DNA from: Bradyrhizobium sp. in8p8
GTDB lineage: Bacteria > Pseudomonadota > Alphaproteobacteria > Rhizobiales > Xanthobacteraceae
Assembly (NCBI RefSeq): GCF_000426845.1
Contig: NZ_AUGD01000001.1
Coordinates: 768,001-832,000, forward strand
Reading direction: 5' to 3'
DNA length: 64,000 nucleotides
A program made the position numbers and the translations under genes. This document shows, one piece after another, positions 19,130-27,756 of this stretch (position 1 is its first letter; every line of letters begins with the position of its first letter). A model generated the notes under the pieces. That model was given only the letters and a program-made list of their open reading frames with translations. It searched no databases and had not been told where the DNA came from.

Positions 19130-19227
19130 GTGCCCCGGACGCGCTGCTGCGCAGAGCCGCGACCCATCGCTACATGCGCCCCGGTTTTGCAGCGCACCGC
19201 TTGCGCGCTGTACCGCGTCCGGGGCAC
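19130..19227. repeat. Inverted-repeat element with perfect 14-bp arms
   Basis: GTGCCCCGGACGCG (19130-19143) and its exact complement CGCGTCCGGGGCAC (19214-19227) bound about 70 bases that contain shorter complementary parts (GCTGCGCAGAG, GCAGCGCACCG). It fills the spacer between the convergent LysE and GST genes and could be a small non-autonomous mobile or REP-like element that also acts as a two-way terminator. Confidence 0.75.
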
Positions 19228-19252
19228 GAGGCACGAAAGCGCGTCAGCAGCC

Positions 19253-19879
19253 TCAATCCAGCTTCGCTTCCATCCCGCGCTTCACCGCCGGGCGCGCCAT
19301 CAGCGCCTCGTACCAGCGCTTGACGTTGGGGAAGTCGGCCAGATCAACCTTGTGGCGAGGGTGACGCCAAGCCCAGCCCAGGATGGCAAAATCGGCAACC
19401 GAGAGCTCGCCGGCCACGAACTCCCGACCCTCGAGCTGCCGGTCCAGGACGCCATAGAGCCGGCGCGTCTCGGCCATGTAGCGCTTCAGGCCGTAGGCGC
19501 GATCCTGCTCGTTCTCCAGCGCGATGAAATGGTGAACCTGGCCCGGCATCGGGCCGAAGCCGCCCATCTGCCACATCAGCCATTCGTAAACCGGGATGCG
19601 GCCGCCAAGCGATTTCGGCAGGAATTTGCCGGTCTTTTCGCCGAGATAGAGCAGGATGGCGCCGGATTCGAAGATGCTGACAGGCTTGCCATCGGGGCCC
19701 TCGGGGTCGACGATCGCGGGGATCTTGTTGTTGGGCGAGAGCTTGAGGAACTCGGGCGCCATCTGCTCGCCCTTGGTGATGTTCACCGGGATGACCTTGT
19801 AAGGCAGCTCCATCTCCTCCAACGCGACCGAGATCTTGCGGCCGTTCGGCGTGTTCCAGGTATAGAGATCGATGGTCAT
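19253..19879 (-). CDS. Glutathione S-transferase family protein (YfcG/Nu-like)
   Basis: Protein of 208 residues with an N-terminal thioredoxin-like domain starting YTWNTPNGRKISVALEEM, the Nu-class (YfcG/YghU) signature with its TPN/GRK glutathione site, then cis-Pro (NKIPAI) and ESGAILLYL. The helical C-terminal domain ends with FPNVKRWYEALMARPAV. Nu-class members have disulfide reductase activity on 2-hydroxyethyl disulfide with glutathione. The start is ATG 19879; an upstream in-frame extension has no good ribosome site. Confidence 0.9.
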   Translation of the reverse strand: MTIDLYTWNTPNGRKISVALEEMELPYKVIPVNITKGEQMAPEFLKLSPNNKIPAIVDPEGPDGKPVSIFESGAILLYLGEKTGKFLPKSLGGRIPVYEWLMWQMGGFGPMPGQVHHFIALENEQDRAYGLKRYMAETRRLYGVLDRQLEGREFVAGELSVADFAILGWAWRHPRHKVDLADFPNVKRWYEALMARPAVKRGMEAKLD

Positions 19880-20049
19880 TCCGTTTCCTTCCCAAGAAGC
19901 CTGCCCCTTAACTACTCCGGAAGGTTGCGCCCTCACAACCGGCAGCCCGGGGTGACCGATCCCTGTTGACGGGAGATGCCCCCTCTGGAATGTCGCGTCC
20001 GTCGCGGATAAATTCCGCCCCCACCTAAAACGCTGTTCGAGGGACCGCC

Positions 20050-20613
20050 GTGTCGAAATCCGCCTCCCGCGCCCGCCTGTTCGAAATCATCCGCCGGCGC
20101 TCATTCGGCCGCGGCGAGGTGACGCTCGCGTCGGGCCGCAAGAGCGATTTCTACTTCAACCTCAAGCCGACCATGCTCGACCCCGAGGGCGCAACGCTGC
20201 TCGCCGAACTCACGTACGAGGCACTGAAGGATGAGCAGCTCGATTTCATCGGCGGGCTCGAGATGGGCGCCGTGCCGCTCGCCGGCGCGCTGGCGCAGAT
20301 CTCCTGGATCAAGGGCCATCCGATCGCGGCCTTCTTCGTGCGCAAGAAGCCGAAGGAGCACGGCGCCAAGCTCGCGATCGAGGGCCTGCCCAAGGGCGAG
20401 ACGCTGGCGGGCAAGCGCGTCGTGATCGTCGAGGACGTCACGACCACGGGCGGCTCGGCGATGAAGGCGGTGGAATCGGTGCGCGAGGCCGGCGCCAATG
20501 TGGTGCTGGTGCTGACCATGGTCGACCGCGAGGAAGGCGCCACCGACACGTTCGGTGCGGCCGGCCTGCCGTTCCGCTCACTGTACAAGGCGTCGGAGTT
20601 CTTGAAGGGGTAG
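20050..20613 (+). CDS. pyrE: Orotate phosphoribosyltransferase
   Basis: Protein of 187 residues starting with GTG. It joins orotate to PRPP to give OMP in pyrimidine synthesis. The PRPP-binding motif [17 protein letters not shown] is at about 121-137; the flexible loop with catalytic lysines [17 protein letters not shown] precedes it. pyrD, the preceding step, is 15 kb away in the same window, so the pathway genes are scattered. Upstream 170 bases hold no clear attenuator hairpin that I can find. Confidence 0.95.
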   Translation: MSKSASRARLFEIIRRRSFGRGEVTLASGRKSDFYFNLKPTMLDPEGATLLAELTYEALKDEQLDFIGGLEMGAVPLAGALAQISWIKGHPIAAFFVRKKPKEHGAKLAIEGLPKGETLAGKRVVIVEDVTTTGGSAMKAVESVREAGANVVLVLTMVDREEGATDTFGAAGLPFRSLYKASEFLKG

Positions 20614-20763
20614 CGGGTGTCCCCGGGCGCGGCGCGCTGTGCAGCCTCCAGAGCACGAAACCCGCCCCCTCAACCGCTCGTTTACCATCCGCTCTTATGG
20701 TGAATCATGTGCTGAGACCCAAGGGGTTCCAGCCGGTTCAGTAGCGTCGGGTGGAGTAGGCGT

Positions 20764-21582
20764 TTGCGTACAATCTCGTCCCATGCGCGCCGGCAGCGTC
20801 GCGCGATGCTTGTAGCCGCCACGCTGGTAGCGCCGCTGCTCGCAGTCCCGGCCCCAGTCTCGGCCGAAGGCCTGTTCGACTTCCTCTTCGGCGGCATGCC
20901 GCAGCAGCGGCCGCAGCGCGAGGTGCCGCAGCAGGCAAACTCCTACGCCGATCCCTTCACCGGCCAGCAGAATGGGGCGACACCGCAATATGTGCCGCCG
21001 ACCCGCTCGGCGGCGGCCGGCGGCTCGGGGCCGGCCTTCTGCGTGCGCAGCTGCGACGGCAGATATTTCCCGCTGATGCGCGGCCTCGTCTCACCGGCGC
21101 AGATGTGCCAGGCGTTCTGTCCTGCCAGCGCGACAAAAGTCTATTTCGGCTCCAGCATCGAGGGCGCTTATTCGCAGACCGGCGAGCGCTATGCAGACAG
21201 CGAGAACGCGTTCGCCTATCGCAAGGCGCTCCGCGCCGACTGCACCTGCAACGGCCGCGAGCCGGTCGGCCTGGCTCCGGTTGACCTTGCGCTGGATTCC
21301 TCGCTGAAGGCGGGCGACGTGATCGCCACCACCGACGGGCTCGTCGCCTATACCGGCATTCGCGTCGGCAACGACCAGGCTGCCGACTTCACCCCGGTTG
21401 CTTCCTATCCCGGCCTCACCGCCCAGGTCCGCGCGCGGCTTGGCGAGATGAAGGTGGCGCCGGTGCGCGCCGAGACGGTGTCGGCCGATGCGCCGGCCGC
21501 AGCCGAGATCGTGCGCGAGCCGCTGCCGGATGTGTCGGTGCCGAAGACCCAGAAGCCTGCCAAGCGGGCGGGATTGGATTAA
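20764..21582 (+). CDS. DUF2865 domain secreted protein
   Basis: Protein of 272 residues from a TTG start at 20764, chosen because it gives a proper basic N-region before the signal peptide (RRQRRAMLVAATLVAPLL, cleavage near VSA); ATG 20806 is the alternative. A Gln/Pro-rich linker follows, then the conserved cysteine domain of DUF2865: FCVRSCDGRYFPL, MCQAFCPAS and DCTCNGR. The cysteines suggest a disulfide-bonded periplasmic or outer-surface protein. Function unknown; restricted mainly to Hyphomicrobiales as far as I know. Confidence 0.85.
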   Translation: MRTISSHARRQRRAMLVAATLVAPLLAVPAPVSAEGLFDFLFGGMPQQRPQREVPQQANSYADPFTGQQNGATPQYVPPTRSAAAGGSGPAFCVRSCDGRYFPLMRGLVSPAQMCQAFCPASATKVYFGSSIEGAYSQTGERYADSENAFAYRKALRADCTCNGREPVGLAPVDLALDSSLKAGDVIATTDGLVAYTGIRVGNDQAADFTPVASYPGLTAQVRARLGEMKVAPVRAETVSADAPAAAEIVREPLPDVSVPKTQKPAKRAGLD

Positions 21583-21602
21583 AGGCCAATCTGTCACAAC
21601 AT

Positions 21603-21624
21603 CGTCATTGCGCTCGCAATGACG
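21603..21624. terminator. Bidirectional hairpin between convergent genes
   Basis: CGTCATTGC and GCAATGACG pair perfectly around a GCTC loop. It sits 21 bases past the DUF2865 gene and 13 bases past the end of the gene coming from the right. There is no long T run. It resembles one arm of a repeat common in Bradyrhizobium genomes. Confidence 0.6.
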
Positions 21625-21636
21625 GCGGTTGCAGCG

Positions 21637-22068
21637 TCACCTTCCGATGATCACCCCGATCACGTTCGGCGCTGCCAGATATTTCTCCTCGATCGCCACC
21701 CGCGCAGCGGCGCGGTTTTCCGGGGTCAGGAGGCCGCGCTTCTCGGCCAGGATCATCCAGCAAAAGCCCCACCAGTCGGTCAGCATGCCCTGATCGCCGA
21801 CGAGATCATAACCCTGCTCGGCCGCGAAGATGCGCGCATGCGACTCGTCGAGCGTATCGAGAAACAGATGGTCCTCCGTCGAGAACAGATCGTCGCTGAT
21901 GTCGTCGATGGTGTAGCCCCAGATCGACTGGCACACTGCGTTGAACTCGCGGTCGAACTGGTCGTCATCGACGGCATGGCGCCGTGCCGCCTGATGCAGC
22001 CGCGACAGCGAGCGCGCGAAATCGGCGATCCGGGTGAGGGCAAACTGATCGAAGGCGATGGTGGACAT
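21637..22068 (-). CDS. Conserved hypothetical protein
   Basis: Protein of 143 residues, acidic and soluble, with no signal peptide or membrane segment. I do not recognise the family. Visible features are DDDQFDREFNAVCQSIWGYT, an acidic DDISDDLFSTEDHLF stretch, and an aromatic GMLTDWWGFCWMILAEKRG segment, suggesting a small all-helical fold. It is transcribed alone from an AT-rich upstream region that contains a TGATATATCA palindrome. Coding use matches its neighbours. Confidence 0.7.
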   Translation of the reverse strand: MSTIAFDQFALTRIADFARSLSRLHQAARRHAVDDDQFDREFNAVCQSIWGYTIDDISDDLFSTEDHLFLDTLDESHARIFAAEQGYDLVGDQGMLTDWWGFCWMILAEKRGLLTPENRAAARVAIEEKYLAAPNVIGVIIGR

Positions 22069-22128
22069 CTAGTTCTCGCAAGGTCTGTCAGACGCTAGAT
22101 ATTGTGTCGGCAATGCGCCGAATCATAA

Positions 22129-22138
22129 TGATATATCA
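22129..22138. promoter_or_regulatory. AT palindrome upstream of the hypothetical gene
   Basis: TGATATATCA is a perfect 10-base palindrome 61 bases upstream of the leftward gene start, in an AT-rich block (about 22120-22165) that stands out from the surrounding GC. It may be an operator or part of a promoter. No regulator can be assigned. Confidence 0.3.
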
Positions 22139-22212
22139 AAGACTTGCTAAAGTGTTCTTAATTCGTTCACGGCACCGGCGCTGCCGGTCCAGGCGAATGC
22201 CGGGAATCGAAA

Positions 22213-22234
22213 GGGGCCGCCTCGCAGCGACCCC
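22213..22234 (-). terminator. GC hairpin downstream of pdeM
   Basis: On the minus strand GGGGTCGC and GCGGCCCC pair (one G-T wobble) around a six-base loop, followed by TTTCG. It lies about 130 bases past the pdeM stop and is the best transcript end in this 295-base spacer. The rest of the spacer holds no ORF I can support. Confidence 0.45.
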
Positions 22235-22363
22235 CTGCCGGTTACAATCTTGTTCGGGATGAGAAATTCCAGCCCCGGCAAGCGTGAGGTTAGAACCGGC
22301 GGCAGGCTTGTGCGATTCCGGAAAAGTACTGGCTGGAGTGCTGTCCTAATTTGGGCCCGGATC

Positions 22364-23062
22364 TCAATAACAGCGGGAGGCCGCGATGGCATGGACCCGG
22401 CGATCGCCGAGGAGATGGGCGACAAAGCCGTTCTTCGGGAAGATCTTTGCGAAGGCGGCGTCGCGGATGCTGAGGCCACCGGCATAGGCGCCGAACGCCG
22501 GCATCACGGCGCGCATCCCGTCGCTCGCAAAGCACCGGCGCTCCAGCGAGCGGCCGCGCGCGGAGACACGCGCCTTCGGGTGCAGATGACCGGCGATCTC
22601 GCCATCCGAGCCGGTCGGCTCGTGGCGGAAGGTGATCGGGCCGATCGCGACCTCGTCCGCGACGGTGCCGCCGAGATCGGGCGGCAACATGGGATCGTGA
22701 TTGCCTGAGATCCATATCCAGTCGCGGCCGGCCTGGAGCGCGGCGACCGTGTCGCGGTCTTCCGCCGATAGGCGCCCATGCGCGCTGCGGTCGTGAAAAC
22801 TGTCGCCCAGCGCAACGATGACTTGCGGATTGTGGCGGGAGATGACAGCAGCGAGCCGGCTCAGCGTCGCAATGGTATCGTAAGGCGGCAACAGCACGCC
22901 GCGCGTGGCAAAGCTCGAGCCCTTCTCCAAATGCAGGTCCGAGACGACGAGCAGGCGCTGCTCTTCCCAGAACAGCGCGCCGGAGAGATCGGCTTGGAGC
23001 GATACACCTGCGATATCGAGCGCAAGCGCCGAAGAGAGCGATAGCGCAACGTTGTCCGTCAT
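22364..23062 (-). CDS. pdeM: Ligase-associated DNA damage response endonuclease PdeM
   Basis: Calcineurin-like metallophosphoesterase of 232 residues. Metal-binding motifs are in order: SDLHLEKG, GDSFHDR, SGNHDP, and GHLHPKAR. The family is defined by linkage to an ATP-dependent DNA ligase, a beta-CASP exonuclease and an Lhr-like helicase. Here it follows the helicase on the same strand with a 119-base gap filled by a palindromic repeat, while ligase and exonuclease are 16 kb to the right. The gene is complete. Confidence 0.93.
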   Translation of the reverse strand: MTDNVALSLSSALALDIAGVSLQADLSGALFWEEQRLLVVSDLHLEKGSSFATRGVLLPPYDTIATLSRLAAVISRHNPQVIVALGDSFHDRSAHGRLSAEDRDTVAALQAGRDWIWISGNHDPMLPPDLGGTVADEVAIGPITFRHEPTGSDGEIAGHLHPKARVSARGRSLERRCFASDGMRAVMPAFGAYAGGLSIRDAAFAKIFPKNGFVAHLLGDRRVHAIAASRCY

Positions 23063-23134
23063 GGCCGGGCGCGTCCCGGCCGTCCACGTTCTTGCCGCTG
23101 CAGGAAAGACGTGGATGCCCGGGTCAAGCCCGGG
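23063..23134. repeat. Palindromic repeat between the helicase gene and pdeM
   Basis: GGCCGGG-CGCGT-CCCGGCC (23063-23081) is followed by a CCCGGG-TCAAG-CCCGGG palindrome near 23118-23134. It occupies the spacer inside what would be the helicase-pdeM transcript and belongs to the same loose family as the repeats at 12303 and 41766. Confidence 0.65.
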
Positions 23135-23181
23135 GGCGACATGGAGAGAGTTGGGCCGCGGAAAGACATTGCTGCAGCAGT

Positions 23182-25758
23182 TTACGACATCGCCTCTTTG
23201 ACGAGTTCGTCGGCGGCTTCCGCCAACAGTTCGTCTGCAGCTTCGCCATAAACTGACTCGCGGCCGATTTCCAGCATCACGGGCACCGCCAGCGGGGAGA
23301 CGCGGTCGAGTTCCCGGTGCGTGATGCGACCGTGGATGCGCATCAACATGTCGCTCAGTCGGCGCAGGTCGAGCAGACCGGTGGCGGCATCGGCCCGCGC
23401 GGCGCGCAAAAGCACGTGATCCGCCTGGTGCTTGCGCAACACGTCGTAGACGAGATCGGTCGAGAACAGCACCTGGCGGCGGCTCTTCTCCTCGCCGGTG
23501 TGGCGGCGCGCGATCAAGCCGGAGATGATCGCGCAGTTGCGGAACGTGCGCTTCATCAGCGCTGATTCGGCGAGCCAGGCTTCCAGATCGTCGCCGAGCA
23601 TGTCGGGGTCGAACAGCGCGTCGAGGTCGATCCTGCCGTCACGAATCATGAACGACATGTCGCCGAGCGCCCAGATCGCCACGGCATATTCGTTGGCGAC
23701 GAAGCCGAGCGGCCGCGCACGGGCGCGCTCGAGGCGGCGCGTCAGCAGCATGCCGAGGGTCTGATGCGCAAGACGGCCCTCGAATGGATAGCAGACCAGG
23801 TAGTGCTTGTTGGCGCGCGGAAAGCTCTCGACCAGAAGCTCGCGCACCGCGGGCACGCGCGAGACGTCCTTCTGCAGTGACAGCCAGTCGCGCACCTGCT
23901 CCGGCAGGCCGCCCCATGCGCGGCCGTCGTCGAGCAGTCGGCGCACGCGCTCGGCAAGATAGGTCGAGAGCGGGAATTTGCCGCCCATATAGGACGGCAC
24001 CTTCGGATCCTTGTCGTGTGCGCGCGAGACATAGACCTGATCCTCGACCAGTGTCTCGTAGCGCACCACCTCGCCCGAAAACACGAAGGTATCGCCGGGG
24101 CTCAGGCCCTCGATGAAGGCTTCCTCGATCTCGCCGAGCAGCCGGCCGCCACGCGCAATCACTCCAGTAGAACCTGCACCGCCGCCGCGGGAGCGCACCA
24201 GGCGCACCTTCAGCATGTCGTCCTCGACGATGGTGCCGACGTTCATCCGATAGCTCTGCCGCACCTTGGGATTGGCGACACGCCAATGCCCCTCCTTGTC
24301 CTGCTTGATGCGGGCGAAGCGCTCATAGGTCTTCAGCGCGTAACCGCCGGAGGCGACAAAATCGATGACGTCGTCGAAATCCTGCCGCGACAGGCCGGCG
24401 TAGGGCGCGGCTGTGCGCACCTCGGCATACAGTTTGTCAGAAAGGAACGGCTCGCCGCAGGCACAGCCCAGCACGTGCTGAGCCAGCACGTCGAGGGCAC
24501 CGGTGCGCAAGGGAGGCGTATCCTGGGCGTTCTCGGCAATGGCGTCGATGGCGACGCGGCACTCCAGCACCTCGAATCGGTTGGCCGGCACCAGTACCGC
24601 GCGCGAGGCCTCGTCGAGGCGGTGGTTGGCGCGGCCGATGCGCTGCATCAGGCGCGAGGAGCCCTTGGGAGCACCGATATTGACGACGAGATCGACGTCA
24701 CCCCAGTCGACACCGAGGTCGAGCGAGGAGGTGCAGACCACGCCGCGCAGCCGGCCCGCCGACATCGCGTCCTCGACCTTGCGGCGCTGCGCGACGTCGA
24801 GCGAGCCGTGATGCAGCGCGATGGCGAGGCCGTCGTCGTTCATGCTCCAGAGATTCTGGAACAGCATTTCGGCCTGGCTGCGGGTATTGACGAAGACAAG
24901 CGTGGTCTTGTTCGCCTTGATCAGCTCGTAGATCTCGGGAAGCGCGTGGCGCGCGCTGTGGCCGGCCCAGGGCAGCCGCTCGCGGGTATCGAGCATCTCG
25001 ACCACGGGCGGCGCAGCGCCGCCGGCGACGACGATGTCGGCCGCGGCTTCCGTGCCGTCGGGCTGCGGTACCAGGAAGCGCGCAAGCTGATCCGGCTCGG
25101 CCACGGTCGCCGACAGGCCGATCGCGCGCATCTGCGGCGCAAGACGCCACAGTCGGGCCAGCCCGAGCGAGAGCAGATCGCCGCGCTTGGACGTCACCAG
25201 CGCATGCAGCTCGTCGAGCACGATGCGCTTCAGCGAGGAAAACAGGAACGGCGCATCGTCCGAGGAGAGCAACAGCGCGAGCTGCTCGGGCGTCGTCAGC
25301 AGAACATCCGGCGGATATCGCCGCTGCCGCTGGCGCCGCGACACCGGCGTGTCGCCGGTGCGGGTCTCGACCTTGATCGGCAGGCCCATCTCGGCGATGG
25401 GACGCTCGAGGTTGCGCGCGATGTCGACGGCGAGCGCCTTGAGGGGCGAGATGTACAGCGTGTGCAAGCCGCCGGTCCGTTGCAGGCCGCGGCCGGTGGA
25501 GACGAGGCTTTGCTTCGTGCTTGCCTCGCGTTCGATGGGATCGATCGACAGCTCCACCAACGTCGGCAGAAATCCGGCCAGCGTCTTGCCCGCGCCGGTC
25601 GGCGCGATCAGCAGCGCGCTGGCATCCTCGCGCGCCTTCTCGAGCAGCGCCAATTGATGTGCGCGCGGCGACCAGCCGCGGGCTGCAAACCATCGCTGGA
25701 AGCGATCGGGCAGAAGGGCAGGCGTCTCGACCGATTTTTGTAGAATCCGGGGCGGCAC
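23182..25758 (-). CDS. Ligase-associated DNA damage response DEXH-box helicase (Lhr-like)
   Basis: Superfamily 2 helicase of 858 residues. Walker A is IAPTGAGKTLAGF near 52-64; the DEVH-type box reads LDELHAL; motif III is LSATVAEP; motif VI is MQRIGRANHR. It matches the Lhr-core architecture (two RecA domains, winged helix, DUF4545-like C-terminal region). The characterised Lhr family unwinds with 3'-5' polarity. The gene is directly upstream of pdeM in a two-gene unit. The N-terminal start MPPRILQKS is the first in frame; a later start is possible, since homology begins near residue 19. Confidence 0.93.
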   Translation of the reverse strand: MPPRILQKSVETPALLPDRFQRWFAARGWSPRAHQLALLEKAREDASALLIAPTGAGKTLAGFLPTLVELSIDPIEREASTKQSLVSTGRGLQRTGGLHTLYISPLKALAVDIARNLERPIAEMGLPIKVETRTGDTPVSRRQRQRRYPPDVLLTTPEQLALLLSSDDAPFLFSSLKRIVLDELHALVTSKRGDLLSLGLARLWRLAPQMRAIGLSATVAEPDQLARFLVPQPDGTEAAADIVVAGGAAPPVVEMLDTRERLPWAGHSARHALPEIYELIKANKTTLVFVNTRSQAEMLFQNLWSMNDDGLAIALHHGSLDVAQRRKVEDAMSAGRLRGVVCTSSLDLGVDWGDVDLVVNIGAPKGSSRLMQRIGRANHRLDEASRAVLVPANRFEVLECRVAIDAIAENAQDTPPLRTGALDVLAQHVLGCACGEPFLSDKLYAEVRTAAPYAGLSRQDFDDVIDFVASGGYALKTYERFARIKQDKEGHWRVANPKVRQSYRMNVGTIVEDDMLKVRLVRSRGGGAGSTGVIARGGRLLGEIEEAFIEGLSPGDTFVFSGEVVRYETLVEDQVYVSRAHDKDPKVPSYMGGKFPLSTYLAERVRRLLDDGRAWGGLPEQVRDWLSLQKDVSRVPAVRELLVESFPRANKHYLVCYPFEGRLAHQTLGMLLTRRLERARARPLGFVANEYAVAIWALGDMSFMIRDGRIDLDALFDPDMLGDDLEAWLAESALMKRTFRNCAIISGLIARRHTGEEKSRRQVLFSTDLVYDVLRKHQADHVLLRAARADAATGLLDLRRLSDMLMRIHGRITHRELDRVSPLAVPVMLEIGRESVYGEAADELLAEAADELVKEAMS

Positions 25759-25836
25759 GGCATGACAGGTAAGCCGTGAGGATGGCTTCGTCGAGGGGCT
25801 GCGCCCTCCCCGGCTTCACAAGAAGACCCAGAGCTC

Positions 25837-26202
25837 TCACACCTCCGCCGGCACCTGGTCCAGGAATCCGATCACGCTCTTGATCCGCCCGTCCCTCAGC
25901 ACCGCGAAATCAGTGCCTTTGATCGGGCTGTCGGCGCCGTCAGGACCAAGTCCCCACGAAAAGCGGATGTGATCGCCGTAGCCGTTGGGTTCGCCGATCA
26001 GCTTGAACTTGAAATCGGGGAAGCGCTGCTGCACGCCTGCGATCAGCGCCTCGATGCCGTCCCGGCCGTCACCCTTCATGACGGGATCGACATAGCTGGC
26101 ATCCGCCGTCCAGGTTTCGCTCAGCAGCTCGCGGCGGCGGCTCGCCATGCGCTCGTTCCAGACATCGATATAGCAAAGGGCGATGGCGGTGTGGTCGGTC
26201 AT
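25837..26202 (-). CDS. Nuclear transport factor 2 / SnoaL-like protein
   Basis: Protein of 121 residues with the NTF2-like cone fold: YIDVWNERMASRRRELLSET, then ADASYVDPVMKGDGRDGIEALI, then the sheet ending AVLRDGRIKSVIGFLDQVP. Members include isomerases, hydrolases and polyketide cyclases; this one has no assigned activity. The start ATG 26202 follows GAAGGAG; an in-frame reading from 26286 is rejected for lack of a ribosome site. It is monocistronic and co-directional with the helicase. Confidence 0.85.
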   Translation of the reverse strand: MTDHTAIALCYIDVWNERMASRRRELLSETWTADASYVDPVMKGDGRDGIEALIAGVQQRFPDFKFKLIGEPNGYGDHIRFSWGLGPDGADSPIKGTDFAVLRDGRIKSVIGFLDQVPAEV

Positions 26203-26352
26203 GTTGCTCTCCTTCGATGAAGCCGTCTCCGGCTGACCGTCACTATCGAAGGTTTGCGCACCGGGATCGATTACCTCGGACGTCATCGATGCGCGAAAAA
26301 AGAAGCGCGATGATGGGTCTCATCGCGCTTCATTTCGGATCGTCGGCGAAAA

Positions 26353-26703
26353 TCACTTCGCCGCGGTGACCATGATCTCGACCGTGTATTGCGGCGCCGC
26401 CAGCTTGGCTTCGACGGTGGCGCGCGCCGGCGTGTTGCCGGGCGAGACCCAGGCGTCCCACACCGCGTTCATCTCGCCGAAGGTCTTCATGTCGGTGATG
26501 TAGATCGTTGCCGAGAGCAGCTTCGACTTGTCGGTGCCGGCCTTGGCGAGGTGGGCGTCGATGGTCGCCAGGATATCCTGGGTCTGCTTCGTCACGCTCT
26601 CGCCGGCCGCCTTGTTGGCGACGACGCCGGCGAGATAGACGGTGTTGCCGTGCACGACGACCTGGCTCATGCGCGGGCCGGTTTCGAAACGCTGAATGCT
26701 CAT
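26353..26703 (-). CDS. RidA family protein (enamine/imine deaminase-like)
   Basis: Protein of 116 residues of the YjgF/RidA fold. RidA hydrolyses reactive 2-aminoacrylate and related enamines. The hallmark arginine is in the GNTPARATVEAKLAAP stretch (Arg about 94), preceded by SATIYITDMKTFGEMNAVWD. Other family members do not act as deaminases, so activity is likely but not certain. The start ATG 26703 (MSIQRFETG) follows an AGGAGACCCCCA ribosome site. Confidence 0.9.
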   Translation of the reverse strand: MSIQRFETGPRMSQVVVHGNTVYLAGVVANKAAGESVTKQTQDILATIDAHLAKAGTDKSKLLSATIYITDMKTFGEMNAVWDAWVSPGNTPARATVEAKLAAPQYTVEIMVTAAK

Positions 26704-26835
26704 TGGGGGTCTCCTGGTGAAATGGCGGCTCTGTCTAGCCCAGCACCTCGCACTCCGCCACCCCGGGGCGCGCATGCGCCGCCGGGCCCGCATGTGTCGC
26801 CTGCGACGGACGGAGTCTCGGCCGATTGCGTCGCC

Positions 26836-27753
26836 TCAGGGAAAACTGCTGAAGAACGTCCAGATCGTCTCGGCACCGTCGATGTCGATGTTCTGCGGCC
26901 CCAGCAGGCCGGCTGCGATCTTCGGAAAGCGGGCATCCGGAACAAATCCGGGCACGCGGTGGCCGCCACTATTGACGCGATAGAGCACCACGTCGTGTCC
27001 TTGGGGGCAACGCGAGGAGATCCGCGTCACCGTGGAATGGTCTGCGGGCGCCCTGTCGGGCAAATCGGTCGTCTCCGCGTCTTCAACCTCGCAGCCATTG
27101 AGCCTGCGCCAGAACGCCAGCGTCTCGTCGGTCGACCAGAATCCATCCGCGGCGAAATAGCTCGTTCCGCGTCCACCGGCGTAGGGGACCAGCAGGTCGG
27201 CGGTGCCGTTCATGAGCAGCATCGGGAGCGGCCGCGACGGATGGCACGTGACGGCGGCCTCGTCGGTGAGATTCATGATCACACTCGCAGCTGCCGCAAA
27301 CAGATCGGCGCGCGCGCAGGCCATGGTCATTGCCATGGCGCCGCCGTTGGAGACGCCCGCGATGAAGACGCGCTTTGCGTCAGCCGTGCCGTCGGCCACC
27401 AGCTTGTCGACGATTTTCGCGATGAACGCGACGTCGTCGGTACCCGCTGGCGGTCCGCGCAGGGCAGGCCCGGCCTTCGTTCGCGCGTCTGCCCACGCAT
27501 TGTTGAGCCCGTCCGGAAAGACCACAGCAAGGCCCTCGCGCTTCGCAACCTGAGGCCAGGTCGTCCGCGCGATCATGTCGGCACCGCGCCGGGACTTGCC
27601 ATGCAGCACGACCACGAGCGGTACCAGCCTCTTGCCCGGCAGCTGCGCCGTGTAGGAGCGCTTCACGCCGTTGACGTCGATCGTCTCGGCGGATGCAGCC
27701 GAGGCGGCGATCAACGCCGCAAGAAACACCCCAACCTGCATCCGTCGTCCCAC
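26836..27753 (-). CDS. Secreted alpha/beta-hydrolase esterase (PHB depolymerase / LpqC type)
   Basis: Protein of 305 residues with a signal peptide (MQVGVFLAALIAASAASAE). Nucleophile elbow GVSNGGAMA, oxyanion region VVLHGKSRRG, acid in NGTADLLVPY, and histidine in NSGGHRVPG. This is the family of polyhydroxybutyrate depolymerases, feruloyl esterases and LpqC-like secreted esterases; the substrate cannot be decided. The start is GTG 27753, three bases after the flavoprotein stop, or ATG 27741. The tight spacing suggests co-transcription with the flavoprotein. Confidence 0.85.
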   Translation of the reverse strand: MGRRMQVGVFLAALIAASAASAETIDVNGVKRSYTAQLPGKRLVPLVVVLHGKSRRGADMIARTTWPQVAKREGLAVVFPDGLNNAWADARTKAGPALRGPPAGTDDVAFIAKIVDKLVADGTADAKRVFIAGVSNGGAMAMTMACARADLFAAAASVIMNLTDEAAVTCHPSRPLPMLLMNGTADLLVPYAGGRGTSYFAADGFWSTDETLAFWRRLNGCEVEDAETTDLPDRAPADHSTVTRISSRCPQGHDVVLYRVNSGGHRVPGFVPDARFPKIAAGLLGPQNIDIDGAETIWTFFSSFP

Positions 27754-27756
27754 GAT

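Noticed and set aside
20614..20763. Possible further repeat or small gene between pyrE and the DUF2865 gene
   Set aside because: Only a degenerate GC-rich piece is visible, without a clean palindrome or ribosome site.
24016..25743. 575-codon plus-strand frame opposite the Lhr-like helicase
   Set aside because: Antisense shadow; helicase motifs lie on the minus strand.
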